Shown here: one piece after another, positions 1 through 7,821 of the stretch
Layout: every line of letters starts with the position of its first letter
Position numbering within the stretch: position 1 is the stretch's first letter
Program-made: the position numbers and the translations under genes
Origin: Candidatus Delongbacteria bacterium
GTDB lineage: Bacteria > UBA4055
Length of the DNA: 27,151 bases
Reading direction: 5' to 3'
Assembly (NCBI GenBank): GCA_003477045.1
Contig: DMTS01000109.1
Span: 1 to 27,151 of the forward strand
Notes under the pieces: generated by a model
What the model was told of the DNA's origin: nothing
Seen by the model: the letters and a program-made list of their open reading frames with translations, nothing else
The model's database searches: none

Positions 1-1109
1 GTAACAGCAGCTTTAGTAATTGATTCTAGCTCTTTTTTCTCCAGCTTTTCCATTTCGTATTTTTCAACTTCCGTCATGTCCTTATTTATGATAACAGAAC
101 CAGTGATCTCGTCATTCTCGAAAATATGAGATATTGTAGCTGAAAAATGTATATTCTCAATTTCCGAGTTCATAATATAACATGAAATGTTGGCGGTGTT
201 CTTTTTAGAGCTAATCGCATCAATTATGGCTAAATGAGAATTGTTTGAATATAGTTCTTCAAGCTGCAACCCGATAAACTTGTCAGGATCCAGCCCTAAT
301 ATTTCGCCTAGAGCTTTATTGGCTTTTAGTATCGTCTTATCTCTTCCGACAGTAATAAGCACTTCTCCAATATTCTCAATTATCTTCTCCGAATAGGCTT
401 TTTCGTACTGCAACTCTGCGGTTCTCTGCTCGACCTGCTTTTCAAGAGTAAGGGCATACTGTTTATTTTCATCGATCAGATTCAGATTTTCTAAGGCGAC
501 CGCACATTGATTTCCGAAAAACTTTAATACTTCGCCCGATTCGCTGTTAAAAATACCCGGAATTTTACGATTCTCGACATAGATTATGCCCAATACCTTT
601 TCTTCTTTTATCATCGGCACGCACATAATAGACTTGAGCCGCAAATTGATTATGCTTCTCTTTACCTCATATTCCTGATCATTAAGGGCATCTTTGACTA
701 TTATAACTTCTTTGTCCTGTAATACCTTATTAATGACAGTAGATGAAATTTCTTTTATGGAATCTTCGGGCGTCTGACTGTCCATATTTAATGAATAAGC
801 TATCTCAAGTTCGTTATCTTTATTAACAAGCATAAGATATCCGCGCTCCGCCCCTGTAAAATCAATTGATTTTTCAATTATAATATGAAAAATCTGGTTC
901 CTGTCGTATGTTGTCATAAGTTTTTCTGTAACTCCAAGCACCTGCTGAAGTTTTTTGCTTTCAGTTTCCTCGTGAGTAGGTATAAAACTTCTCAAACTTT
1001 CTATATCTGCGATACTGTTAAAAAAACTTTCTTCGCTGCTGATAGAAAAAATATCGCTGTCACTTGAGCTAACCGGCTCTTTCGATTCGTTTTTATCATT
1101 TTCATTCAT
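1..1109 (-). CDS. GAF-PAS sensor protein, probable histidine kinase (C-terminus beyond window)
   Basis: The reading frame starts at an ATG at 1109 and stays open to the window edge, giving 369 residues of an incomplete protein. An acidic N-terminal tail (about 1-60) leads into a GAF domain (about 62-208; core around GAERGYLML and the C-terminal strand VLGIIYVENR). A charged coiled-coil linker (208-238) and a PAS domain (about 238-350, with ILKANKALGEILG) follow. The last visible residues, KKELESITKAAVT, resemble the start of a HisKA-type helix, so a histidine kinase is the likeliest output. A diguanylate cyclase or phosphatase cannot be excluded, because the catalytic part lies outside. No signal peptide or membrane segment is visible, so it is probably cytoplasmic. 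The start is supported by a GAAGGTG ribosome-binding site inside the end of the upstream cca-like gene, which stops only 2 bases before it, so the two are co-transcribed and perhaps translationally coupled. Confidence 0.8.
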   Translation of the reverse strand, partial: MNENDKNESKEPVSSSDSDIFSISSEESFFNSIADIESLRSFIPTHEETESKKLQQVLGVTEKLMTTYDRNQIFHIIIEKSIDFTGAERGYLMLVNKDNELEIAYSLNMDSQTPEDSIKEISSTVINKVLQDKEVIIVKDALNDQEYEVKRSIINLRLKSIMCVPMIKEEKVLGIIYVENRKIPGIFNSESGEVLKFFGNQCAVALENLNLIDENKQYALTLEKQVEQRTAELQYEKAYSEKIIENIGEVLITVGRDKTILKANKALGEILGLDPDKFIGLQLEELYSNNSHLAIIDAISSKKNTANISCYIMNSEIENIHFSATISHIFENDEITGSVIINKDMTEVEKYEMEKLEKKELESITKAAV

Positions 1110-1111
1110 TT

Positions 1112-2503
1112 TTACACCTTCTTTTCTGAAATTATATTTTTTAGCAGATTCATAGCTGGTTCCCTTTCGTTGCCAATATCTCCGTTGAGAATAGCGTCAA
1201 CTATAATTTTCTTGATCCTTCCGATCTCGGGACCCTCTTTCTGACCTAATACTTTCATGATATCATCACCGTTAACCGGCGGCTTAAAATTCCTTAATCT
1301 GTCTTTTTCTTCTACCTGAATAAGCTTTGTTGATAGCTGATCGAAGTTTTCAAGGTATTTTTTCAATTTATTTTTGTTTGCAGTTGTTATATCTGCTCTG
1401 CACAAAGTCATCAGATCATCAACGCATTCTCCGCCTTCAAAAAGAAGTCTTCTTACTCCGGAATCAGTTACTTCTTCTTTCGCAAGTGAAATAGGTCTGT
1501 GATGCAGGCGTATTATCTTGCTTACATATTCTGTTATATCTCCAGACCATTTCATTCTTTTTGCAATTTTGAAAAACATCTCCGCGCCTTTCTCGTCATG
1601 CCCGTGAAAAGTCCAGCCCTGGTCAGATCTGTAATACTTGGTCTTTGCCTTACCAATATCATGCATCAACGCAGCTAGCCTCAGCTGCGGTTTTTCTGAA
1701 GATTTCGAAATATTGTACAGAACTTTTAAAGTATGTATAAATGTGTCTTTATGTCTTACTCCATCCTTTATGTCAATTCCCTGCAGATCGGTCAATTCGG
1801 GGAAGAGCTCTTTCAGAAGATTTGATTTACATAGAAGATACACTCCTCTCACCGGGTTTCGGGAGCTTAATATCTTGAAAAACTCATCAGATATCCTTTC
1901 AACAGAAACAATATGTATTCTATTGATGTTGCGCGATATTGCTTCGAACGATCCGCTTTCGATCTTAAAATTCAGCACGGAGGCAAACCTTATGCATCTC
2001 ATCATTCTGAGAGGATCTTCGCTATATGTAACATCCGGATCAAGAGGCGTTCTAAGTATATTCCTTTTCAGATCGTCAATCCCGTTGAAAAAGTCAATAA
2101 TCTCATCACTTTCTGTTTCGGAAACTCTTGACGCCATGGCATTTACAGTAAAATCCCGTCTTGAAAGATCATTATAAAGAGATGCGTTTTCTACGATCGG
2201 CTTTCTGGAACCGGGTGCATATTTTTCTGACCTTGCCGACACAAATTCTATCGCTTTTCTTTTGTAAACCACTTTCGCAGTCTTGAACCTTGGAAATTTT
2301 ATTATTCTTTTCCTTCCGAGGAGATCAGCCACTTTCTCTGCAAAATTTAAAGAATCCCCCTCTATTACAAAATCAAAATCTCCTGAGTCCAATCCCAGCA
2401 GATGGTTTCTTATGTATCCTCCGACAATATAGCACTTATTTCCGGTAATTTTCTCAGCCGTGCATACCGCCCGTAGTATTTCAGGATCGATTTTCGTTTT
2501 CAT
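1112..2503 (-). CDS. cca: CCA tRNA nucleotidyltransferase / poly(A) polymerase family protein with HD domain
   Basis: A 463-residue class II nucleotidyltransferase of the family that adds CCA (or A, or poly(A)) to RNA 3' ends, here most likely maturing tRNA. The catalytic head has the GG motif at residues 28-29, the metal-binding DxD at D42/D44 (GDFDF), RRDFTVNAM at 115-123 and EDPLRMMRCIRFA at 162-174, which is the family's RNA-binding signature. A C-terminal HD phosphohydrolase-type domain follows, with H251, the HD pair at 281-282 (LMHDIGKAKTK) and FHGHDEKG near 300. Full CCA-adding, CC-adding, A-adding and poly(A) activities cannot be told apart from motifs alone, so the symbol is provisional. 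Length is normal for the HD-containing bacterial subtype. It is the first gene before the GAF-PAS sensor and is transcribed divergently from the barrel proteins. No Shine-Dalgarno sequence is obvious before its ATG. Confidence 0.9.
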   Translation of the reverse strand: MKTKIDPEILRAVCTAEKITGNKCYIVGGYIRNHLLGLDSGDFDFVIEGDSLNFAEKVADLLGRKRIIKFPRFKTAKVVYKRKAIEFVSARSEKYAPGSRKPIVENASLYNDLSRRDFTVNAMASRVSETESDEIIDFFNGIDDLKRNILRTPLDPDVTYSEDPLRMMRCIRFASVLNFKIESGSFEAISRNINRIHIVSVERISDEFFKILSSRNPVRGVYLLCKSNLLKELFPELTDLQGIDIKDGVRHKDTFIHTLKVLYNISKSSEKPQLRLAALMHDIGKAKTKYYRSDQGWTFHGHDEKGAEMFFKIAKRMKWSGDITEYVSKIIRLHHRPISLAKEEVTDSGVRRLLFEGGECVDDLMTLCRADITTANKNKLKKYLENFDQLSTKLIQVEEKDRLRNFKPPVNGDDIMKVLGQKEGPEIGRIKKIIVDAILNGDIGNEREPAMNLLKNIISEKKV

Positions 2504-2516
2504 AACTAATCCACAA

Positions 2517-2543
2517 ATTATAAATAATTTTGCAACTTGTCAA
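2517..2543 (-). promoter_or_regulatory. Putative sigma-70 promoter of the cca-like gene
   Basis: On the minus strand there is TTGACA (2538-2543) and TATAAT (2517-2522), separated by 15 bases, which is shorter than ideal. The -10 box ends only 13 bases before the ATG at 2503, so the transcript would have an extremely short leader of about 6-7 bases. That fits the absence of a clear Shine-Dalgarno site. Prediction from consensus only. Confidence 0.4.
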
Positions 2544-2595
2544 GTTAAACGCATAAAAATTACATTACGCTAATCAACTATTAACTTTTTTTTTC

Positions 2596-2624
2596 TTGAC
2601 ATAATTGCATCTTATTATTAAATT
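2596..2624 (+). promoter_or_regulatory. Putative sigma-70 promoter of the tandem barrel-protein operon
   Basis: A perfect TTGACA (2596-2601) is followed after 17 bases by TAAATT (2619-2624). A T-run lies immediately upstream (2585-2594). Transcription would begin near 2631, leaving a leader of roughly 90 bases before the first gene. This fits high expression of an abundant outer-membrane protein. Confidence 0.55.
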
Positions 2625-2632
2625 GTAAGCTA

Positions 2633-2677
2633 ATCATCAGTGGAGGCAGTACTATATTATTAGTTGTATCTGATGAT
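2633..2677 (+). repeat. Inverted repeat in the 5' leader of the barrel-protein operon
   Basis: ATCATCAG (2633-2640) is exactly complementary to CTGATGAT (2670-2677). Between them, ACTA and TAGT (about 2651-2664) could form a smaller inner stem. The repeat starts almost at the predicted transcription start, so a 5' stem-loop protecting the mRNA or a protein-binding operator are both possible. It does not match a riboswitch that I recognise. Confidence 0.4.
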
Positions 2678-2721
2678 CGCAGGAATGGAAATAGATAATT
2701 TAATAAAAAATGGAGAGTTTT

Positions 2722-4086
2722 ATGAAAAAGATTGTTGCCTTTGTCGTTGTTCTTATAATGGCGATAAGCTTAAGTGCTCAATTTAAAACCGGCATGGCAT
2801 TCAGAACGAGAGCTGAAATGTTCAGCATGAACGAAGATGTTCAGGTATGGCGCAGGATCACCGATCTGAGATTCAACCCGTATCTTAGCTATACTCAAAA
2901 TGAATACCTTACCGCGAAACTTGTTTTTGAGATCGGAGACATCGGCTTCGGTAATGCCGCACAGGGTGGAGCGATCGGGACGGACGGGATTAATGTCGAA
3001 ACTAAAAACCTGTTCCTGCAGATCACGCCAAATAAAAATCACACTGTGATAGTAGGACTTCAGCCTTATAAAGATTTTCACAGCATTCTGCTTGACACTG
3101 ATATAGCAGGTGTTTCATGGAAAAGCAAATATGCTTTATCCGGAAAAGACCTGACTTCCAACTTCGCATGGTTTGTATCATCAGACGAGGACGAAGCACT
3201 TGTTGACGAAGCTACTTACAGTTTCGGTAATACTGAACTTGTTGCTGACTTCGAATATCAGATCAACGACAAAATGAAGGTCGGTGTTAACAATATTATG
3301 GAATTTGTGCGTAAGCCGACTGCTAATGTCAATGTTCATCTTACCGGACTTAACCTGTGGTCAGCACCGTATTTCGCCGGTACATTCGACAAATTTTATC
3401 TCGAAGCCGTTCTCGGATTGAACAATATTAGACCTGAATATGAAGGTTTGAATGATGTCAATGTTGACGGTCAATATACTCCTGAGCACTCAGGAATTCT
3501 GTTAAGCTTGAAAACCAAATATGATATAAATGAAGAAGCGGCTGCAAGATTTAATTTCTTGTTCAGAGACGGAGACAAAGAGTACCTGGGCGGATATGCT
3601 TCTTACTATGGAATCAAATCTTACTACAATTCTGGTCTGGAAATTCTGACCGAAGCAGGATGCGGACTTGACGGTAAAGATCAGGTTTACAGCCCGCTTA
3701 CTTACTATCCGAACTATCCCGGCAGTACAGACATCAATGTGATAAACGGTCATGCGGGAATAATCCTGCCTGCTGTTTTCGTTGACTATAATGCAACAAG
3801 ACATGTTAAAGGCAGTATGAGCTTCATAAACAACTTGAAACTTTCTATGGGTTTAGGCTATGCCGTAACCGTTCAGGAAATACTCCGAGTCGGATCCGAC
3901 GGACTCTACAGACCTGAAAGCTGGATAGGAACAGAGCTTGATATTAAAGCTGAAGCTAAAATGTGGGATGAGCTCTATTTCACTCCTTATTTTGCTATAC
4001 TTTTTCCCGGTGAGTGGTATGATTACGAAGGCGGCCACGATCCGTTCACTAAAGTCGGTCTGTCTTTAAAAACTAACCTAAAATAA
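2722..4086 (+). CDS. Outer-membrane beta-barrel (porin-like) protein, paralogue 1
   Basis: An exported protein of about 454 residues. It begins with a classical signal peptide (MKKIVAFVVVLIMAISLSAQ, cleavage likely after SAQ). The mature part is rich in alternating hydrophobic/polar strands with aromatic residues and ends in a strand (VGLSLKTNLK), as expected for a beta-barrel. An ATG four codons upstream (2710) is in frame, but the ribosome-binding site GGAGAG (2712-2717) lies on top of it, so the ATG at 2722 is the better start. It is clearly paralogous to the next gene: shared blocks include FEIGDI, a GG..TDG segment, ETKN, PYKD.HS and DTD.AG. Barrel paralogues of this type usually mediate diffusion or substrate uptake, but no substrate can be assigned. 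It is first in a two-gene operon, with 12 bases to the second gene. Confidence 0.75.
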   Translation: MKKIVAFVVVLIMAISLSAQFKTGMAFRTRAEMFSMNEDVQVWRRITDLRFNPYLSYTQNEYLTAKLVFEIGDIGFGNAAQGGAIGTDGINVETKNLFLQITPNKNHTVIVGLQPYKDFHSILLDTDIAGVSWKSKYALSGKDLTSNFAWFVSSDEDEALVDEATYSFGNTELVADFEYQINDKMKVGVNNIMEFVRKPTANVNVHLTGLNLWSAPYFAGTFDKFYLEAVLGLNNIRPEYEGLNDVNVDGQYTPEHSGILLSLKTKYDINEEAAARFNFLFRDGDKEYLGGYASYYGIKSYYNSGLEILTEAGCGLDGKDQVYSPLTYYPNYPGSTDINVINGHAGIILPAVFVDYNATRHVKGSMSFINNLKLSMGLGYAVTVQEILRVGSDGLYRPESWIGTELDIKAEAKMWDELYFTPYFAILFPGEWYDYEGGHDPFTKVGLSLKTNLK

Positions 4087-4098
4087 AGGGATAGCTAT

Positions 4099-5484
4099 AT
4101 GAAAAAATTGATTTCAATAATTATACTGATTTCGATAGCTGCTGTTTCTGCTCAGGCTAAGTTCGGCATGCAGATGAGACTTCGCTCTGAAATGCAGAAT
4201 CTTAACTCGACTGATGCAGATAAACAGGTTTACGATAGACAGGTTGATGTCAGGCTGAGACCCGACATCTCCTACACCGTTAATGACTATCTGTCTGTAA
4301 AAGCTGTTTTCGAGATCGGAGATATTCAATATGGAAGCGAGGGTGGAGCCCGTGATACTGACGGCAAAAACCTTGAGACTAAAAATATCTTCATCGATAT
4401 AAAACCGACAAAGAATCACACTTTCAGACTCGGCCTAATGCCTTATAAAGATGCCCACAGCATGATCGTTGACACTGATCTGGCAGGTATTTTGTGGATG
4501 GGGCAGTTTGAAAAATATAATGTGGAGTTCGGCTGGTTCGCAGCAAATGATAAAGATGAAGAATACATGTCGCAAGAAACTTACAGTTTCGGAACTTCGC
4601 TGATCGGTTTAAATCAGATGTTTACAATGAACAAATACATTAAACTTGGAGTCAGCAATCTTTTCGTCATGAACAGAGAAGAATACCTGCCCGGTGTAAA
4701 CCGCGATTATGTCAGTGTATTTACTGCGCCAAGAATCGTACTCGATTTTGGTAAATTCAACTTTGATGCACAATTCATACATAATAACAATTTTGCGGAT
4801 TATGATGAAGTCGAGGATAATCCTCTCTACACTGACCAGCCTCATGACCCTGACAGAACCGGATTGGGCTTGAGTGTAAAATCCAAGTTCGAAATGGATT
4901 CTAAAACTACCTTCAGAGCAAATATACTTTTTAGAGGATGCTATGAAAATTGGGAAAACTATGAAGCATACAAGTCTTTCTACGACACTGGTCTTGAGAT
5001 ATTAAATGAAGATGCTAACGGTATTACATTCCACAATCCTATGAATACTTTTACTTCATCTAACGGACACCAATTAGGAATAGTAGTTCCTTCAGTATTT
5101 GTTGACTGGAAATATAAAGAAAATATCGTTTTCACTGGCGGTTTTGGTTTTGTAATGAATGATCAAAGTTACGACAAAAGAACAATATGGGGTTCAAACA
5201 ATGCATACGAAGCTTTAGACAATGTTGTAAATGATGATATGTTCTTGGCGTGGGAACTTGATTTTAAAGCAAAAGTAACATTGTATGATAATATAGCTTT
5301 CTTACCGTATATCGCATTCCTTGTACCTACAGACAACTTTGCTTACAATACAATTTACAATCCGGATACCGATACGTATGATAGAGATACAAACTTTATT
5401 GACGATAATGATCCGGACACTATTAATGAGCCTGCTACAGATATGCAGATGAAGATCGGTGCCACTGTCAAGTATAACTTCTAG
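4099..5484 (+). CDS. Outer-membrane beta-barrel (porin-like) protein, paralogue 2
   Basis: A 461-residue exported protein whose signal peptide ends near VSAQA, followed by a strand-rich mature region. Its N-terminal third is similar to the preceding gene throughout (RLRSEMQNLN, VFEIGDIQYG, ETKNIFIDI, LMPYKDAHSM, VDTDLAGI). The C-terminal part diverges more and carries an acidic loop rich in D, N and P around residues 415-450, plausibly a surface loop or calcium-binding turn. The protein ends in a hydrophobic strand with a terminal Phe (KYNF), the classical BAM recognition feature of Gram-negative barrel proteins. AAAGGGA precedes the ATG. The pair probably arose by tandem duplication. Transport specificity is unknown. 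Confidence 0.75.
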   Translation: MKKLISIIILISIAAVSAQAKFGMQMRLRSEMQNLNSTDADKQVYDRQVDVRLRPDISYTVNDYLSVKAVFEIGDIQYGSEGGARDTDGKNLETKNIFIDIKPTKNHTFRLGLMPYKDAHSMIVDTDLAGILWMGQFEKYNVEFGWFAANDKDEEYMSQETYSFGTSLIGLNQMFTMNKYIKLGVSNLFVMNREEYLPGVNRDYVSVFTAPRIVLDFGKFNFDAQFIHNNNFADYDEVEDNPLYTDQPHDPDRTGLGLSVKSKFEMDSKTTFRANILFRGCYENWENYEAYKSFYDTGLEILNEDANGITFHNPMNTFTSSNGHQLGIVVPSVFVDWKYKENIVFTGGFGFVMNDQSYDKRTIWGSNNAYEALDNVVNDDMFLAWELDFKAKVTLYDNIAFLPYIAFLVPTDNFAYNTIYNPDTDTYDRDTNFIDDNDPDTINEPATDMQMKIGATVKYNF

Positions 5485-5500
5485 ATAAGTTTGTATGAAT

Positions 5501-5529
5501 AAAAAAAGCGGGATATTCCCGCTTTTTTT
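5501..5529. terminator. Bidirectional Rho-independent terminator
   Basis: A near-perfect hairpin has arms AAAAAAGCGGGA and TCCCGCTTTTTT around a 3-base loop. The A-run on one side and T-run on the other make it active on both strands. It ends the barrel-protein operon (plus) and the ssb operon (minus), which converge here. Confidence 0.9.
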
Positions 5530-5541
5530 ATTTAATTCAAT

Positions 5542-5967
5542 TTAGAATGGCAGATCATCCACCGGATCGGAATCTTTTTCCGGAGCATTATTGTTTTCAT
5601 GCTCAGATGATTCGTGGTCATGATTAGCGCCGTCATCTCTTTTGACCGACAGGTTCTTTACCACATTTCCAATTATCTCGGTAATGTACTTCCTTACCCC
5701 GTTCTCGTCATCCCATGTCCTTGTGGAAATTTTACCGTCGATAAAAACCGTCATGCCTTTCTTCAGATATTCTTTCGCATACTCGGCCTGTCTTGCAAAA
5801 AGAACTATATTGTGCCAGTCGGTTTTTTCTTCCCAGTTCTCGCCCTTTTTAACTCTTTCGCTTGTTGCAAGAGAGAATTTAGCGATCTGAACACCGCTCG
5901 GAGTATATTTCACTTCAGGATCTTTACCCAGATTCCCGATCAAAAACACTTTGTTTACGCTTGGCAT
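5542..5967 (-). CDS. ssb: Single-stranded DNA-binding protein
   Basis: A 141-residue SSB that coats single-stranded DNA during replication, repair and recombination. The OB-fold spans about residues 1-105, starting with the diagnostic VNKVFLIGNLGKDPEVKYT and continuing through SLATSERV, EKTDWHNIV and FARQAEYAKEYLKKGM. A Ser/Glu/Asn-rich tail follows and ends in DPVDDLPF, the acidic tip that recruits partner proteins. Length is slightly short of the 160-180 residues of many SSBs because the linker is short. AAAGGAG precedes the ATG. It lies 16 bases downstream of a PorV/PorQ-like membrane-protein gene and probably shares its promoter. Confidence 0.96.
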   Translation of the reverse strand: MPSVNKVFLIGNLGKDPEVKYTPSGVQIAKFSLATSERVKKGENWEEKTDWHNIVLFARQAEYAKEYLKKGMTVFIDGKISTRTWDDENGVRKYITEIIGNVVKNLSVKRDDGANHDHESSEHENNNAPEKDSDPVDDLPF

Positions 5968-5983
5968 TTACTTCTCCTTTCTT

Positions 5984-6892
5984 CTATTTAAATATTTCCG
6001 GTATCTGCATCTCGAGAGTTGCACAAAATTCCGCATCAAGCTCTCCGTTGATAATATACGAAAAATCAAATCCGAATGCATCAATTAATATCGATGTACC
6101 CAAAGAAAGACCTCCGAATTTCTCGATCTTATCATTTGCACCGATCTCTTTTTCAGTTCCGCTAAAATCGTAACCTGCTCTTACAGTCAGGTTTTTTTTT
6201 GCATCTAGTTCGAGCCCGATAGCATATCTCGATAATTCACTGAAGTAATAATCATACTGAAAACACATTTTTAAAGGCATTTTTTCAAGTTCATAGCTAA
6301 TACCTGTTCTTAGATGAAAATCTATTTCTTCTGAAGATTCATAATATTTGTCAGTCTGAAAACCTACATCGAATAATCCTGCTCCCAAGGACATTCTACC
6401 GTCATAAAAACGATATAGAGATCCTACATCGACAATAAATCCGCCTGAACTGTATTCTGAAGTTATTGAAGAATAAACATACTTCAGATTCGCTCCCAAT
6501 AAAATATTCCGGTACATCAGTCCCTGAGAAACTGTAAGCATAACATCGTATGGATTGTATTCATATCCCGTTTCAATATCTGAAAAACTGCCGTAATCAA
6601 CAGCGCTTAATGAAAAAGCTGTCGAAGTACCGTTAACCAGAAGGTCAGGATAGGCGAACGATAAGCTACCGGAATTTATATCTTCGAAATGATTGAAATA
6701 TGTAGAAGAGAAGTATGTTTTTGAATTCAGTGCAAGAAAGGCTGGGTTACTTAGCGGGTTTGCATAATGCGAAACGAGAGCGAAATCAGAATTGCGCAGT
6801 CCTGAGCTCCTTGAATTGAAGTTCAAGTCGCTGATCAGAAAAACTCTTGCGAATATTGAGCACGGTATCAGTAATATCCATAATCTTTTCAT
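5984..6892 (-). CDS. PorV/PorQ-like outer-membrane beta-barrel protein
   Basis: A 302-residue exported protein with a short signal peptide (MKRLWILLIPCSIFA). Its early segment RSSGLRNSDFALVSHYANPLSNPAFLA resembles the opening of PorV/PorQ-family barrels (...G.A...V......NPA.L), as does the later VDYGSFSDI. The remainder alternates polar and aromatic strands (SLGAGLFDVGF, YAIGLELDAKKNLTVRAGYDF), typical of an outer-membrane barrel. In Bacteroidetes, PorV and PorQ belong to the type IX secretion apparatus, but relatives occur in many FCB genomes without a complete system, so no secretion role is asserted. GGGAG lies before the ATG. It heads a two-gene unit with ssb. Confidence 0.7.
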   Translation of the reverse strand: MKRLWILLIPCSIFARVFLISDLNFNSRSSGLRNSDFALVSHYANPLSNPAFLALNSKTYFSSTYFNHFEDINSGSLSFAYPDLLVNGTSTAFSLSAVDYGSFSDIETGYEYNPYDVMLTVSQGLMYRNILLGANLKYVYSSITSEYSSGGFIVDVGSLYRFYDGRMSLGAGLFDVGFQTDKYYESSEEIDFHLRTGISYELEKMPLKMCFQYDYYFSELSRYAIGLELDAKKNLTVRAGYDFSGTEKEIGANDKIEKFGGLSLGTSILIDAFGFDFSYIINGELDAEFCATLEMQIPEIFK

Positions 6893-6916
6893 TTCAAAGC
6901 TCCCGTTAGAACATTA

Positions 6917-6945
6917 ATTATATGCTATTGTTGGTTACAAGTCAA
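6917..6945 (-). promoter_or_regulatory. Sigma-70 promoter of the PorV/PorQ-like gene and ssb
   Basis: Minus-strand TTGACT (6940-6945), a 17-base spacer and a perfect TATAAT (6917-6922). The predicted start near 6910 gives a short leader before the ATG at 6892. Confidence 0.65.
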
Positions 6946-6984
6946 GGCTTGATATATCATTTTATTCATTATCTCTATTATTTC

Positions 6985-7013
6985 TTGATAATTTACTTTA
7001 ACTTCTTTACTAT
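6985..7013 (+). promoter_or_regulatory. Putative promoter of the ABC ATPase gene
   Basis: TTGATA (6985-6990), 17 bases, TACTAT (7008-7013) on the plus strand, about 40 bases before the ATG at 7053. It is divergent from the PorV/PorQ-like promoter, and the two -35 elements are about 40 bases apart. Confidence 0.4.
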
Positions 7014-7052
7014 TGGTATTGTTCGATAATACGAATCTGAAAGGTTGTATTT

Positions 7053-7733
7053 ATGCGTGAAAATATAATAGAATTGAAAAATGTTTCAAAAAAATATGGC
7101 GATAACCCTGTACTATCCGGACTCAGCCTGTGTGTGCGCGAAAATTCTGTTACAGCATTGATAGGACCCAACGGTTGCGGTAAAACAAGCCTGTTCAAAG
7201 TTATTCTCGGTATTACAGACCATCAGAGCGGGGAAGTGGAAAAGATATGTAACGATAAAATCGGTTTTATGATAGACGAATGCAGACCATATGATCGCCT
7301 GACATTGCATCAGAATTTAAAAGCCTTATCGATCATGTCAGGGGTATCTGCTTCAAAAAAAATGATTGATGAGATCATTGCTTCAACTTTCTGCACAAGC
7401 ATCAAAAATAAACCCTTAAGATCTCTTTCTGCCGGTCAGCAGAAAAAAGCTCTTTTTGCTCTGTCACTTATAAATGACCCTTCCGTTCTTATTCTCGACG
7501 AGCCCCTTAATTCACTCGATCTGAAAGAAAGGATAGACATAATCTCCGCTTTGAAATATCTTAATAATTCAAAGAACAAGACAATTCTCGTCAGTTCGCA
7601 CGATCTTGACAGCCTCTACGAACTTTGCGATCATTTCTGTTTTATCAGGGATGGCAGGATACTGAAGACGAAAGAAAAAAACGAATTAAGTTCTGATGAA
7701 TTAAGCAGAATTTTTCTTGAAATATATAAATAA
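7053..7733 (+). CDS. ABC transporter ATP-binding protein (orphan ATPase)
   Basis: A 226-residue nucleotide-binding subunit. Visible motifs are Walker A GPNGCGKTS (38-46), a signature loop in the form LSAGQQKKAL, Walker B VLILDEPLNSLD and the H-loop SSHD. The second Gly of the usual LSGGQ is Ala and the following residues are QQKK, as in ATPases of the CcmA/multidrug and ABC-2-type class. No permease gene is adjacent, so the partner must be encoded elsewhere, or the protein works in another complex. Substrate is unknown. An AAAGG ribosome-binding site lies 8 bases before the ATG. Confidence 0.88.
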   Translation: MRENIIELKNVSKKYGDNPVLSGLSLCVRENSVTALIGPNGCGKTSLFKVILGITDHQSGEVEKICNDKIGFMIDECRPYDRLTLHQNLKALSIMSGVSASKKMIDEIIASTFCTSIKNKPLRSLSAGQQKKALFALSLINDPSVLILDEPLNSLDLKERIDIISALKYLNNSKNKTILVSSHDLDSLYELCDHFCFIRDGRILKTKEKNELSSDELSRIFLEIYK

Positions 7734-7757
7734 TAAGGAATATTCTCTCGATTTATC

Positions 7758-7786
7758 TTGACATTTTTTATCAATAATTATATTTT
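7758..7786 (+). promoter_or_regulatory. Putative promoter of the small coiled-coil protein gene
   Basis: A perfect TTGACA (7758-7763) is followed after 17 bases by TATTTT (7781-7786). TATATT at a 15-base spacing is an alternative -10. AGGAGTG (7810-7816) is a good ribosome-binding site before the ATG at 7822. The element suggests this gene is expressed separately from the upstream ABC ATPase. Confidence 0.45.
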
Positions 7787-7821
7787 TGGGTATGTTAATT
7801 ATTAAGAACAGGAGTGTTTGA

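Noticed and set aside
1638..2177. A 179-codon open frame on the plus strand opposite the cca-like gene
   Set aside because: It lies wholly antisense to a gene with complete catalytic motifs, has no ribosome-binding site or recognisable domain, and has the composition of a shadow frame.
2631..2710. A metabolite riboswitch in the leader of the barrel-protein operon
   Set aside because: Only one exact 8-base pairing and a small inner stem are visible; no conserved riboswitch core sequence that I know is present.
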